64,000 nucleotides of DNA from Anaerolineae bacterium UTCFX1 (GCA_002050275.1 MWTB01000004.1:186001-250000); one strand, 5' to 3'. Positions 35,551 through 44,854 are shown, counted from the first letter of the stretch. The notes: generated by a model from the sequence alone, not told the origin. A program made the numbers and translations.

Positions 35551-36357
35551 TTAGAGTGAGCGAATACGCCCAATTAATTTATTCACTAACGATTTCTGCT
35601 CTTCTTTATCCTGCGTCGGGAACATCTTCGGGCTTTGCGGCACGATCATCCCTTCTGGGCGCACGATCTCCACCAATCCAGCCTGCAACAACCCATAAAC
35701 GATCCGCCGTATATCCAAATCGCTCATCTTATTGGTGCGCGCGATCTGGCTGATGGAATTCTTCGGGTTGATGAAAGAAACGACGCGCCACTCTTCCACG
35801 CTGAGGTTGAGGTTCTTCAACGGGCGGTCGGTAAACTTCAGCGCCATATCCAGGCTGGGAATTTCATCTTGCAATTGTTCCCATTCGCGCAATTGACGCG
35901 AGCCTTCGATAATGATGTTTTCGAGGTTCAGCCGCACATTGATGCGATCATCCGGCGGCAACATCTCGTTTTCGAAACGGAAGAGACCTTCCACCCAAGT
36001 AAATAAACGGCGAATCGCGTCTGTGAAATGCGCCTGAAGATTCGCAAGGATTTCATCTTGCGTTAGGTAGCCTGCGTTGATCAACAACAGCCCAAGTTCC
36101 TTATCACTGATCTTCCCGGTGCGCTCCACAATGGCGCGATACTGATTGACCGTTAATTTATTGGCTTTATGCAACACAGCCGCCAGGCTTCCATCGTCTT
36201 GTCCCACACGCGCATACGCCAATTTCCCCTCGCGAAATGAAATAAACGCCTGCCCGCCCGGCCCTTCAACAACTAGCGTACCGGTCTTGTACGCTAGATT
36301 GATCAGGTTAAGAAGTTGAGTGATTGTAAAATCTCGCAGATTGCCGCGCAATGCCAT
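35551..36357 (-). CDS. DUF4388 domain protein with winged-helix C-terminus
   Basis: The 268-residue protein begins with a DUF4388 (PATAN-like) domain: MALRGNLRDFTITQLLNLIN and KTGTLVVEGPGGQAFI. PATAN-like domains are associated with two-component and GTPase signalling. The region about 185-245 (SISQIARTNKMSDLDIRRIVY) looks like a winged helix. It is the first gene of the operon, has a good promoter upstream, and is 27 nt from the GTPase gene, so a regulatory pairing with the GTPase is likely. Confidence 0.88.
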   Translation of the reverse strand: MALRGNLRDFTITQLLNLINLAYKTGTLVVEGPGGQAFISFREGKLAYARVGQDDGSLAAVLHKANKLTVNQYRAIVERTGKISDKELGLLLINAGYLTQDEILANLQAHFTDAIRRLFTWVEGLFRFENEMLPPDDRINVRLNLENIIIEGSRQLREWEQLQDEIPSLDMALKFTDRPLKNLNLSVEEWRVVSFINPKNSISQIARTNKMSDLDIRRIVYGLLQAGLVEIVRPEGMIVPQSPKMFPTQDKEEQKSLVNKLIGRIRSL

Positions 36358-36373
36358 AATTGCCTCAATAAAA

Positions 36374-36389
36374 CTTCCCTAGTGGGAAG
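36374..36389. promoter_or_regulatory. Inverted repeat CTTCCC-TAGT-GGGAAG at the operon transcript start
   Basis: A perfect 6-bp inverted repeat lies 9-24 nt downstream of the -10 box of the nine-gene operon, around positions +2 to +17. It could be an operator or a 5' mRNA hairpin. Confidence 0.5.
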
Positions 36390-36397
36390 ATGGGGCG

Positions 36398-36426
36398 ATT
36401 ATACATGCAAGGATAGCGAGCGTCAA
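36398..36426 (-). promoter_or_regulatory. Promoter of the nine-gene signalling operon (TTGACG-N17-TATAAT)
   Basis: On the minus strand TTGACG (36421-36426) is 17 nt from a consensus TATAAT (36398-36403). This is one of the clearest promoters in the window. Confidence 0.8.
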
Positions 36427-36493
36427 ACCAATATCCTATTCGCCAAAACGGGCGCAAATGATACACTTACAAAATCAATCTTGGAGGTTGTTT

Positions 36494-37870
36494 ATGCGGA
36501 CGAAAATATTCGCGCTTCTTCTCACGGTCAGCCTATTCTTTCCAACTCAGGCATTTGCCGCCGCCCAAGCAAACGTATCGAACAATCAAGTCGCTTTCGA
36601 TTTCCCTAACAACGCCGCCTTCCGTGCAACGATCACAAGCGATTCGGAAATCCGATCGGTCGTGCTTGAGTACGGCAACGAGCAACAGACCTGCGGCGAT
36701 GTGATCGCCAAAGCATTCCCTCCATTTACGCCGGGCAAAAGCGTCAACGTTGAGTGGACATGGGAAATGCGCCAAAGCGGATCGCTCCCACCGGGCGCGC
36801 AAATCTACTGGCGCTGGCGCGTGACCGATGCCAATGGAAACGAAACCGTCAGCGAAACAAAAACTGCTACATGGCTCGACGACGATCACAAGTGGAGAAC
36901 GCTCAGCGAAGGGCTAATCAACCTCCACTGGTATCGAGGCAACGAGTCGTTTGCCCGCGACTTGCTAAGCGCCGCGCAAAAGGGACTCAAGTTCAACGAG
37001 ACGCAATCGGGGCTAGCCGCTGAAGCGCCGATTGACATTTACATTTATGGCAGCACGAACGACCTGCGCGACGCCGTCCTCTACGAGCCAGCCTGGATCG
37101 GCGGGTGGGCTTTCCCCGAACAGGATATCGTCATCCTCGGCATTTCAGAAGACGATCTCGCTTGGGGACGCAATTCCATCGTCCATGAACTCACGCACGT
37201 CCTCGTCGGGCATCTCACATTCACCTGCTTGGGCGATGTGCCAACTTGGCTTAATGAAGGGCTCGCCGTATACAGCGAAGGCAAACTCGATTCAGTGTCG
37301 CAGGCGCAGTTTGACAACGCGATTAAGAACGATGCACTGTTGAGCGTTCGATCGCTCAGCGCGGGTTTTTCCGAAGCGTCCGACAAAGCCTACCTCTCGT
37401 ACAGCCAATCATATAGCCTCGTGAAGTTTCTTATCGAAACTTACGGACAGGCAAAGATGACCGAATTCCTCGCTTCGCTGCGCGACGGTTTGACGGTTGA
37501 CGAAGCGCTGCAACAAATTTATAGCTTTAACATAGAAGGGTTGGAAGACGCGTGGCGCAAATCCATCGGCGCCAAACCGCGCACGGTTTCCGCACAACCG
37601 ACCGCGCAACTCGCGCCAACTTATGTCCCAACTATCGTTCCAATCTCAGGAAACCAACCCGGCGGCAACCTCGGCACGCCAATCCCAACTTCATACTCAG
37701 GTCCACTCGCCACGCCCACGCCGCCGGAATATACCTCGGGTCCGCCGCTTTCTTTGACATTGATCCTGTTAGGATTCTGTTGTCTGTTCATGCTGCTCGC
37801 GGGCGTCGTCATCCTCGGTTTCATCGCCCGCTTTGGAAATCAGAAATCGAAAGGTCAACATGAACAATAA
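36494..37870 (+). CDS. Secreted, C-terminally anchored gluzincin metallopeptidase (MA-like)
   Basis: The 458-residue protein has a signal peptide (MRTKIFALLLTVSLFFPTQAFA), an N-terminal beta-rich region, and a zinc site HELTH at 231-235 with the third ligand Glu in WLNEGLAVY about 20 residues later, as in gluzincins of the peptidase MA-like group. A Pro/Thr-rich linker (about 365-410) leads to a C-terminal membrane span. It would act outside the cell. GGAGG at 36483-36487 supports ATG 36494. It overlaps the next gene by 11 nt. Confidence 0.88.
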   Translation: MRTKIFALLLTVSLFFPTQAFAAAQANVSNNQVAFDFPNNAAFRATITSDSEIRSVVLEYGNEQQTCGDVIAKAFPPFTPGKSVNVEWTWEMRQSGSLPPGAQIYWRWRVTDANGNETVSETKTATWLDDDHKWRTLSEGLINLHWYRGNESFARDLLSAAQKGLKFNETQSGLAAEAPIDIYIYGSTNDLRDAVLYEPAWIGGWAFPEQDIVILGISEDDLAWGRNSIVHELTHVLVGHLTFTCLGDVPTWLNEGLAVYSEGKLDSVSQAQFDNAIKNDALLSVRSLSAGFSEASDKAYLSYSQSYSLVKFLIETYGQAKMTEFLASLRDGLTVDEALQQIYSFNIEGLEDAWRKSIGAKPRTVSAQPTAQLAPTYVPTIVPISGNQPGGNLGTPIPTSYSGPLATPTPPEYTSGPPLSLTLILLGFCCLFMLLAGVVILGFIARFGNQKSKGQHEQ

Positions 37871-39443
37871 AATTCTTCGCACATTCTGCCTGTTCGCCTT
37901 AATCGCTGTCGGGATTTCCGCGCCAAAACGCGCTATAGCGCAAACGAGCGTTCCCTTTGATCAAGCGCTCGTACTCGCCGGCGGCGAATCCACCAACCCG
38001 CGCGATTACGATCCCGCAACCACACACGGCTCCGGCGACAAACTGCTCTTCAGCGGGCTCGTCTCCCTCGACCCGAATTTAAATCTTATCCCCGATCTCG
38101 CCGAAAGTTGGAACGTCAACCCCGATGGAACAGTGTACGTTTTTCATTTACGAACGAATGCAAAATTCCATAACGGTCGCGCTGTCGCGGCGCAAGACGT
38201 CGTCTACTCATGGGAGCGCGCCGCCAGCCCAGCGCTCGCTTCAGATACAGCGCTGACCTATCTCGGCGACATCGTCGGCGTGCGCGAGATGAACGCCGGG
38301 ACGGCGGATCACATCTCCGGGCTGACCGTAGTGGACGATCACACTTTACAGGTCACGATAGACGCGCCCAAGCCCTACTTCCTAGCCAAACTCACCTACC
38401 CCACCTCGTTCGTCGTTGACCGTGAAAACGTAGAATCGGGCGATGAATGGTATCGAACGCCGAACGGGACGGGTCCCTACAAACTGCGCGAGTGGAAGCG
38501 CTTTGAATCGATAATCTATGAAGCCAACACAGATTTCTACCTCGGCGCGCCGAGCATCCCATATGTTGTGGTTCAACTCTATTCCGGCGACAGCCAACGT
38601 TTATATGAAACCGGCGACGTGGACATCACCGGCGTGTACTCCGTTGACCGCTTCACCGACCCCACCGAACCGCTTCACACCGAATTGCTCACCGGCGTTT
38701 CGCTTTGCACCAGCTTCGTCAACTTCGATTCCACGCGCCCGCCGTTCGACGACGTCAACATCCGCAAAGCGTTCAGCATGGCGTTTGACCGGCAAAAATA
38801 TCTCGATGTGGTGTTGGATGGGCAAGACCTCCCGGCGATTGGGCTGTATCCGCCCGCTCTGCCCGGCTTCAACCTCGCGCTCAAAGGCTTGCCGTACGAT
38901 CCCGCGCAAGCGCGCGACTTGCTCGCGCAATCCAAATACGGCGGACCCCAAGGCTTGCCGCCGGTCATCTTCACTAACTACGGCGTCGGCAGTTCCATTA
39001 GCGGAGACGTTTCTGCCTTGGCGGAAATGTGGGAACAAAATCTCAGCGTGACCATCACAGTCGAAAACATCGAGCCGAATTTCTACTACGATCAAATCTA
39101 TTCGGGCAATCACGGTCAACTGTTCACCGGCGGCTGGTGCGCCGATTACCCCGACCCTGAAAATTTCGCCGACGTGCTGTTCCATAGCGGCTCGCCACAA
39201 AACAACGGCGGCTACTCGAACCCTGAGCTCGACGCGTTGCTCGAAGCCGCGCGCGTGGAGCGCGATGTAACCAAACGCATTGGAATGTACCAGCAAGCCG
39301 AGCGGCTCATCGTAAACGACGCGGCAGCGCTATTCACCGCCCATTCGCTTTCGTACCAACTGGTCAAACCGTATGTAAAAGGCTACATCTTCACGCCGAT
39401 TGATATTCCGATCGAACGCTATATGTGGCTCGAAGGAAAATAA
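37860..39443 (+). CDS. Peptide/dipeptide ABC transporter substrate-binding protein
   Basis: The 527-residue protein has a signal peptide (MNNKILRTFCLFALIAVGIS) and the SBP_bac_5 fold: LAESWNVNPDGTVYVFHLR, AKFHNGRAV, NGTGPYKLREW and DVNIRKAFSMAFDR are family blocks. No lipobox Cys is present. ATG 37860 overlaps the peptidase gene by 11 nt, so the two are probably translated together and may act on extracellular peptides in sequence. No permease or ATPase genes are adjacent. Confidence 0.9.
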   Translation: MNNKILRTFCLFALIAVGISAPKRAIAQTSVPFDQALVLAGGESTNPRDYDPATTHGSGDKLLFSGLVSLDPNLNLIPDLAESWNVNPDGTVYVFHLRTNAKFHNGRAVAAQDVVYSWERAASPALASDTALTYLGDIVGVREMNAGTADHISGLTVVDDHTLQVTIDAPKPYFLAKLTYPTSFVVDRENVESGDEWYRTPNGTGPYKLREWKRFESIIYEANTDFYLGAPSIPYVVVQLYSGDSQRLYETGDVDITGVYSVDRFTDPTEPLHTELLTGVSLCTSFVNFDSTRPPFDDVNIRKAFSMAFDRQKYLDVVLDGQDLPAIGLYPPALPGFNLALKGLPYDPAQARDLLAQSKYGGPQGLPPVIFTNYGVGSSISGDVSALAEMWEQNLSVTITVENIEPNFYYDQIYSGNHGQLFTGGWCADYPDPENFADVLFHSGSPQNNGGYSNPELDALLEAARVERDVTKRIGMYQQAERLIVNDAAALFTAHSLSYQLVKPYVKGYIFTPIDIPIERYMWLEGK

Positions 39444-39446
39444 ATC

Positions 39447-39541
39447 ATTAACCGCGAAGCCCGCAAAGAACGCCAAGTTTAATTGGTTTTCTTAGCGGGC
39501 TTCGCGTCACTTCGACAGGCTCAGTGCAAGTCTTTGCGGTA
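39447..39541. repeat. Composite intergenic repeat with 12-bp inverted arms
   Basis: CGCGAAGCCCGC and GCGGGCTTCGCG flank a 30-nt spacer, followed by a CACTTCGACAGGCTCAGTG palindromic unit and CTTTGCGGT. It lies between two convergent genes and may act as a terminator. Confidence 0.65.
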
Positions 39542-39546
39542 AAAAC

Positions 39547-40485
39547 TCAAGGACGCGCCTCAACGGCAAACTCGACGCGCGCGATTTTTCCTCCCACGCT
39601 TGAAACGGAAAACTGAAACGGTAGACTCCCGCCGGGCGGAAGGCTCGCTGCATCCGCTTCCCATCTGCGGACTCCGACAATGCGCCCTGTATCGTCATAA
39701 GCCGTCGCCGCCACCCAAATTTGATTCGCAACGACCGTTTGATCCTGCGATAAGATCAAACCGCTCACTTGCGCGCTATGCCCTCCCGCGTCAACCTGTA
39801 TAAGCGTATTGTTCGTCGTCGTCAAGATATATCGCCCATCGTTCGACAGCGCTTGAATTGCGGTAAGGATTTGCGCTTGAGGTTTCGCATCGAATGGCGC
39901 GTTAGGAAAGAATGTCATTAAAGGCAGAGACGTATTTGGGGGCAAAATATCCAGCATAAGAAAAGCCGTTTGTGCGGCGAGCGCCGCACCGTTTGCATCA
40001 ATTAAGGTTATTTGCGCGCTGACATTTTCGATCAAGTCGAGAGAATCGTTACGAACAAGGATAAAGCACCACACACCGCCGTCCGCCGTTGGGTAACATT
40101 CGCTCTGTTCAAGCGTAAGCGGAGCAGGCGTTAGAGTCGACTCGCTGGAGAGGTTGTTCGAGTCGCTGGGAATGAGCAGAACTTCGCCGATCGGCATGGC
40201 GCTCGCAGAGATTTGAGGGTTGGCAGCCTGCAAGCCGTCGAGCGAAACGCCGAATCGTTCGGCGATCCCGCTTAACGTATCGTTTTTTTGTATGACATAG
40301 GTAAAAGGCGTTGGGCTGGGCAGAGGCGTAGTCGGGGCGACCAAGCCGAAGGGCGTCGGAAGCGGGGCTGAGGTAGAAGTCAAAAATGGAGTAAGCCGAA
40401 TCGGCTGAGAGGTCGAATCCGCCTGCTGGGGCGCGCATGACGTCAAGAGAAGGAAAGAGGCAAGAAGAAAGAGGAAGCGACGCAT
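39547..40485 (-). CDS. LysM-domain lipoprotein
   Basis: The 312-residue protein starts with the lipoprotein signal MRRFLFLLASFLLLTSCAPQ. A LysM domain (about residues 64-110: YVIQKNDTLSGIAERFGV ... IGEVLLIP) would bind peptidoglycan, and the C-terminal half is a beta-rich region like a FxLYD-type domain. A -10 TATAAT ends 6 nt before the ATG and no Shine-Dalgarno is visible, so the mRNA is predicted to be leaderless. The promoter region is shared with the divergent aldo/keto reductase gene. Confidence 0.85.
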   Translation of the reverse strand: MRRFLFLLASFLLLTSCAPQQADSTSQPIRLTPFLTSTSAPLPTPFGLVAPTTPLPSPTPFTYVIQKNDTLSGIAERFGVSLDGLQAANPQISASAMPIGEVLLIPSDSNNLSSESTLTPAPLTLEQSECYPTADGGVWCFILVRNDSLDLIENVSAQITLIDANGAALAAQTAFLMLDILPPNTSLPLMTFFPNAPFDAKPQAQILTAIQALSNDGRYILTTTNNTLIQVDAGGHSAQVSGLILSQDQTVVANQIWVAATAYDDTGRIVGVRRWEADAASLPPGGSLPFQFSVSSVGGKIARVEFAVEARP

Positions 40486-40491
40486 GGGGAG

Positions 40492-40499
40492 ATTATAAT
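40492..40499. promoter_or_regulatory. Symmetrical -10 element ATTATAAT of a divergent promoter pair
   Basis: The 8-nt palindrome holds TATAAT on the plus strand (40494-40499, towards the aldo/keto reductase) and on the minus strand (40492-40497, towards the LysM lipoprotein). The minus start codon is 6 nt away, the plus start codon 29 nt away with its own GGAG. Confidence 0.6.
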
Positions 40500-40528
40500 G
40501 GAGGCAAATCTGCAATAAGGAGTCGGCA

Positions 40529-41509
40529 ATGAATTATCGTCATTTGGGGCGAACGGGGATTCGCGTGAGCGAACTTTCGCTTGGGTCGTGGGTCACGTTC
40601 AACGAACAAGTGGACGTGGACGCGGCGGTGGAAATGATGGCGACGGCGTACGATGCGGGCGTTAATTTTTTCGACAACGCTGAAAATTACGCGTGGGGAA
40701 AGTCGGAAGAGATCATGGGCGCGGCGTTGAAACGCTTGAATTGGAGACGCGGCAGTTATTTGGTCTCTACAAAATTCTATTGGGGACTGCACCGCGGCGT
40801 AAACGAAAGAAACACTTTGAATCGTAAGCGGTTGATCGAGGGCGTCAATGGCTCGCTCGCCCGTCTGCAGCTTGATTATGTAGACCTGATCTACTGTCAT
40901 CGCGCCGACAAGACCACGCCCATCGAGGAGACGGTTTGGGCGATGCACAACATTATCGAATGGGGCAAGGCGATGTATTGGGGCACATCTGAATGGAGCG
41001 CGGATGAGATCGTCGAAGCGCTTCGCATTGCGGAGAAACATCACTTACATAAACCGGTCACCGAACAGCCAGAATACAACTTGCTTGCACGCAAGCGTTT
41101 TGAAAAAGAATATGCGCGCATATTTCGAGATCACGGATACGGCGCGACGATTTGGAGTCCGTTGGCTTCGGGCATGTTGACGGGTAAATACCTGAAAGGA
41201 ATCCCGAAAGGCAGCCGCGCCAGCCTAAGAGAATATACCTGGCTTCAAAAGCAGATGAAGGATAAAGAGCGCCTTGCCAAAGTCCGCGCGCTGCAATCGG
41301 TCGCGAAAAGCGTAGGCTGCGCCCTTTCGCAATTGTCCATCGCTTGGTGTCTTAAGAATCCCAATGTCAGTACGGTTATCTTGGGCGCGAGCCGCATCGA
41401 ACAGTTGCGCGAAAACTTGAAAGCCGCTAAGTACGTTTCCAAGCTCACGCCCAAGGTCATGGAGCAGATCGAGGGAATCTTCGGGATGAAAAAAGAAGAC
41501 GACGATTGA
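40529..41509 (+). CDS. Aldo/keto reductase (Kv-beta-like subfamily)
   Basis: The 326-residue enzyme has [20 protein letters not shown], the catalytic Asp/Tyr block [19 protein letters not shown], Lys in STKFYWG and HRAD, plus an NADPH-binding C-terminus ([17 protein letters not shown]). It matches the bacterial homologues of potassium-channel beta subunits, which reduce aldehydes with NADPH. GGAG stands 7 nt before ATG 40529. It is alone on its strand. Confidence 0.92.
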   Translation: MNYRHLGRTGIRVSELSLGSWVTFNEQVDVDAAVEMMATAYDAGVNFFDNAENYAWGKSEEIMGAALKRLNWRRGSYLVSTKFYWGLHRGVNERNTLNRKRLIEGVNGSLARLQLDYVDLIYCHRADKTTPIEETVWAMHNIIEWGKAMYWGTSEWSADEIVEALRIAEKHHLHKPVTEQPEYNLLARKRFEKEYARIFRDHGYGATIWSPLASGMLTGKYLKGIPKGSRASLREYTWLQKQMKDKERLAKVRALQSVAKSVGCALSQLSIAWCLKNPNVSTVILGASRIEQLRENLKAAKYVSKLTPKVMEQIEGIFGMKKEDDD

Positions 41510-41655
41510 CGATCGCGCAAGAACGCCGTTATGACAAATTAGGAAAATCTATGTAACTTTCATCCGCCTATATTCTCACGCCTTGTTAATCTCACTATGT
41601 AGAATCAATGTGGAGTAGAGATATCAGCATTCACAATTCGACAGGGAGAGCATCC

Positions 41656-42135
41656 ATGAAAATTAACAAGTTCGTCATCGGCGGCTTTTTGATCCTCGCC
41701 GCAGTGGTGTATTTGATCGCCAGTGCGACGACAGGCGCGGCGCAATATTTTATGACAGTTGATGAGCTCAAAGCAAAGGGCGCGGAGGCGATGAATAAGA
41801 ACCTGCGCGTTTCAGGCGCAGTGATCGGCGACACGATCCAATACGACCCGCAAACGCTCACACTGACCTTCGACGTGGCGCATGTTCCGGCCGACCAAGC
41901 CGAACTCGAAGACGAAGGCGGGCTCGCCAAAGCCTTGCACGAAGCGACAACCGATCCTTCTCGCGCGCGCATGACCGTCATGTACGTGGGCGTTAAACCC
42001 GATTTGCTCAAGCACGAAGCGCAAGCCATCGTAACCGGGTCGCTCGGCGAAGACGGGATCTTCCACGCGGACGAATTGCTGTTGAAGTGCCCCACTCGGT
42101 ACGAAGAAGCTATACCGCAGCAGACTAATAATTAA
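41656..42135 (+). CDS. ccmE: Cytochrome c maturation protein CcmE (Cys-type heme chaperone)
   Basis: The 159-residue protein has an N-terminal membrane anchor and the CcmE OB-fold (LRVSGAVIGDTIQYDP). CcmE normally binds heme covalently through His in HxxxY; here the motif is CPTRY (Cys145, Tyr149), the CxxxY form known from Desulfovibrio and some archaea. ATG 41656 has a GGGAG upstream. It opens the ccm operon, with ccmF 62 nt downstream beyond a 12-bp hairpin. Confidence 0.9.
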   Translation: MKINKFVIGGFLILAAVVYLIASATTGAAQYFMTVDELKAKGAEAMNKNLRVSGAVIGDTIQYDPQTLTLTFDVAHVPADQAELEDEGGLAKALHEATTDPSRARMTVMYVGVKPDLLKHEAQAIVTGSLGEDGIFHADELLLKCPTRYEEAIPQQTNN

Positions 42136-42139
42136 TCGA

Positions 42140-42176
42140 AAGCCAGACAGGTCGAGAAGACGGGCCTGTCTGGCTT
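42140..42176 (+). other. Hairpin between ccmE and ccmF
   Basis: AAGCCAGACAGG and its perfect complement form a 12-bp stem around a 13-nt loop. The following GATATTTTAAG is only partly T-rich, so it may be an attenuator or processing site rather than a full terminator. Confidence 0.5.
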
Positions 42177-42197
42177 CCGATATTTTAAGGAAATTCA

Positions 42198-44264
42198 ATG
42201 ATCGCACATTTTGGATTCGGTATTTTATTAATTGCGTTTTTTGTCACTCTCTATGCAACGCTAACCTCCGCGCTCTCAAAGCGAGAAGCTCCTCAGCGCG
42301 CAGCGTCTATGGTCGAAAGCGCGCGCCGCGCCATGTTGCTGACTTTTCCGCTGATCACGCTCGCCTCCGCCTTATTGATCTATCTGCTCGTCAATAATCA
42401 TTTCGAGGTGCAATTCGTCTATCAAGTGACCAGCCGCTCGATGCCCACCTACCTTAAAGTGACAGCGTGGTGGGGCGGACAAGCCGGGTCGCTGTTATTC
42501 TGGTCGTGGCTCATGTCCGCATTCGCATCGCTGGCGACTCTCCGCAATTGGGAACGCGACCGCGAGTTCCTCCCCTGGGTTATCCTCGTCTCGTGCTTCA
42601 CACTCGCGTTCTTCCTGGGTATGACCGCATTCTTTGAAAATCCATTCAAGATGTTCTACCAAACCTCCGACGGAGTGGGCGCATACTTCTTTCAACCGGC
42701 GAACAGTATGCTCTTCACACCCGAAGATGGGCGCGGACTCAATCCATTATTGCGACATCCCGGCATGGTGGCGCATCCGCCCCTGCTGTACCTCGGCTTC
42801 GTCTCCTTCGTGATCCCGTTCGCGTTCGCCATCGCGGCGCTGATCACCGGACGAACAGACGATCGCTGGATTCGCATTACGCGTCGTTGGGCATTGTGGG
42901 CGTGGCTGTTCCTCACCTTCGGTCTCGTATTCGGCGGGCGTTGGGCGTACGATGTGTTGGGCTGGGGCGGCTATTGGGGTTGGGACCCGGTCGAGATCGC
43001 CGCGTTCATGCCTTGGCTAACCGGCACCGCTTTCCTGCATTCAGTTATGATTCAGGAAAAGCGCGGCATGTTGAAACATTGGAACATGCTGTTAATCATC
43101 TTAACCTACGACCTCGTTATTTTCGGCACGTTCCTGACGCGCTCCGGCGTGCTATCGTCGGTGCATGCGTTCGCGCAAAGCGCCATCGGGCCGCTGTTCT
43201 TCGGATACATCATCGTCACGTTCGTTGCCTCCGTCGCGCTTCTCCTCCATCGTTGGGGCAGCCTCAAAGCCGAAACGGAGATGAAATCTCTACTCTCGCG
43301 CGAGGCGCTGTTCCTCTTCAATAATTTATTATTTATGAGCGTTCTAGTCGTATGCTTCTGGGGCGTCATCTACCCGCTGACTTCCGAGCTGTTCACCGGC
43401 TCCAAAGTGACCGTCGGTCCTCCGTTCTACGAGCGGGCAACAGGTCCGCTGTTCGCCGCGTTATTATTCCTGATGGGAATCGCGCCGCTCTCCGCATGGG
43501 GACACTCCACGCTGAAAACGCTCGGGCGCGCGCTATGGAAGCCCGCCGTCGTCGCCGTTGCGATAACCCTCGCACTCTACGCATTCTACACACGAAACGC
43601 CTACGCGTTGACCGGCTTCTTCCTCGTTGCCTTCGTTGTCTCCATCACCGTTTATGAATATTGGCGTGGCGCGCGCGCAAGACAAAAAAGCAAGCATGAA
43701 AACTTCCTCGCCGCGTTATCAAACCTGACCAAACGCGACCGCCGGCGCTATGGCGGCTACCTCGTCCATTTAAGCATCGCACTCATGGCGATCGGCATCC
43801 TCGGCATCGAGCTCTTCCAAATCGAGACGCAAGGCACGCTTGAAATCAATCAGCGGATGAACCTCGGCGGATACGATATGCAATATCAAGACATCGCCCG
43901 CTTCACCGGCCCAGATGGACGAGAAGTGACGCGCGCCGTCGTCGGCATTTATCAAAACGGGCAATTTCTCGGCAACCTGCACCCGCGCATTGACTACTAC
44001 TGGGACGCGCAACAAGCCATGACCATTCCCGGTCAACGCGCTACAATGAAAGACGACTTATACATCCTGCTCGTCAACTGGGAGCCCGCCTCCGCCAGCG
44101 GCGCGACATTTAAAATTTACGTCAATCCGCTGGTCAATTGGTTATGGATGGGCAGCCTGCTCTTCCTTGTAGGCATTGCCATCGCGGCATGGCCCGAAAA
44201 AGACCGCGAGCGCGCCATCGTAAAAGCGAGCCGGCAAATCCACGAAGTCGGCGCGGCGAAGTAG
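42198..44264 (+). CDS. ccmF: Heme lyase CcmF
   Basis: The 688-residue polytopic protein joins heme from CcmE to apocytochrome CxxCH motifs on the outer face of the membrane. It has the WWD heme-handling motif (GWGGYWGWDPVE, about residue 255-266) and conserved periplasmic blocks such as WWGGQAGSLLFW. About fourteen membrane segments are expected. AAGGAAA precedes the ATG. It is in the typical System I operon order. Confidence 0.95.
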   Translation: MIAHFGFGILLIAFFVTLYATLTSALSKREAPQRAASMVESARRAMLLTFPLITLASALLIYLLVNNHFEVQFVYQVTSRSMPTYLKVTAWWGGQAGSLLFWSWLMSAFASLATLRNWERDREFLPWVILVSCFTLAFFLGMTAFFENPFKMFYQTSDGVGAYFFQPANSMLFTPEDGRGLNPLLRHPGMVAHPPLLYLGFVSFVIPFAFAIAALITGRTDDRWIRITRRWALWAWLFLTFGLVFGGRWAYDVLGWGGYWGWDPVEIAAFMPWLTGTAFLHSVMIQEKRGMLKHWNMLLIILTYDLVIFGTFLTRSGVLSSVHAFAQSAIGPLFFGYIIVTFVASVALLLHRWGSLKAETEMKSLLSREALFLFNNLLFMSVLVVCFWGVIYPLTSELFTGSKVTVGPPFYERATGPLFAALLFLMGIAPLSAWGHSTLKTLGRALWKPAVVAVAITLALYAFYTRNAYALTGFFLVAFVVSITVYEYWRGARARQKSKHENFLAALSNLTKRDRRRYGGYLVHLSIALMAIGILGIELFQIETQGTLEINQRMNLGGYDMQYQDIARFTGPDGREVTRAVVGIYQNGQFLGNLHPRIDYYWDAQQAMTIPGQRATMKDDLYILLVNWEPASASGATFKIYVNPLVNWLWMGSLLFLVGIAIAAWPEKDRERAIVKASRQIHEVGAAK

Positions 44265-44297
44265 CGCCTAACAAGCGGAAGACAAGAGACGATAAAA

Positions 44298-44813
44298 ATG
44301 AATCGAAAGACAGCGACAACAAAACAAACGACAACGCATCCGTTGCTTTGGGCGCTTCTTTTTACGACAGTGTTTTCTTTGGCGATCTATTCCATCGTCT
44401 TCGCTCAAGGGTCCACGCCCACCGACGACGAAGTTAATCAGATCGCGAAGAAGCTATATTGCCCAGTCTGCGAAAATATCCCATTAGACGCCTGTCCGAC
44501 TGAAGCCTGCCGCCAGTGGCGCGACCAGATCCGCGAGATGTTAAGCCAAGGCAAAACCGAAGCCGAGATTATTGATTATTTTGCGGCGACATACGGCGAA
44601 CGCGCCGCAAGCGATCCGCGAGATAAGGTCAAGGCGTACCTCGTGCCTATTGTAGCGATCCTGCTGGGCGCAGCGGGACTCGTCAGTGCGCTGCGAAAGT
44701 GGAGAAAGCCGCAGGCGGCGCGCCCAACCGCCCCCGCGAATGAAGCACAGCCTCTCGCTCAAATGGACGATTATGTGGCGCGCATCGAGGAAGAGCTGCG
44801 AAATCGAGAGTAA
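44298..44813 (+). CDS. ccmH: Cytochrome c maturation protein CcmH (N-terminal type)
   Basis: The 171-residue protein has a membrane segment at each end and the redox motif YCPVC (CxxC) followed by ACPTEACRQWRDQI, the fold of the CcmH/NrfF domain that reduces the cysteines of apocytochromes. The Asp/Glu-rich QGKTEAEIIDYFAATYGE is also typical. No clear Shine-Dalgarno is present. It lacks the TPR (CcmI-like) extension seen in some species. Confidence 0.9.
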   Translation: MNRKTATTKQTTTHPLLWALLFTTVFSLAIYSIVFAQGSTPTDDEVNQIAKKLYCPVCENIPLDACPTEACRQWRDQIREMLSQGKTEAEIIDYFAATYGERAASDPRDKVKAYLVPIVAILLGAAGLVSALRKWRKPQAARPTAPANEAQPLAQMDDYVARIEEELRNRE

Positions 44814-44854
44814 CCCTCACATCCTATTCCTCTTGTAGTTAGAGGCGGAGAAAA

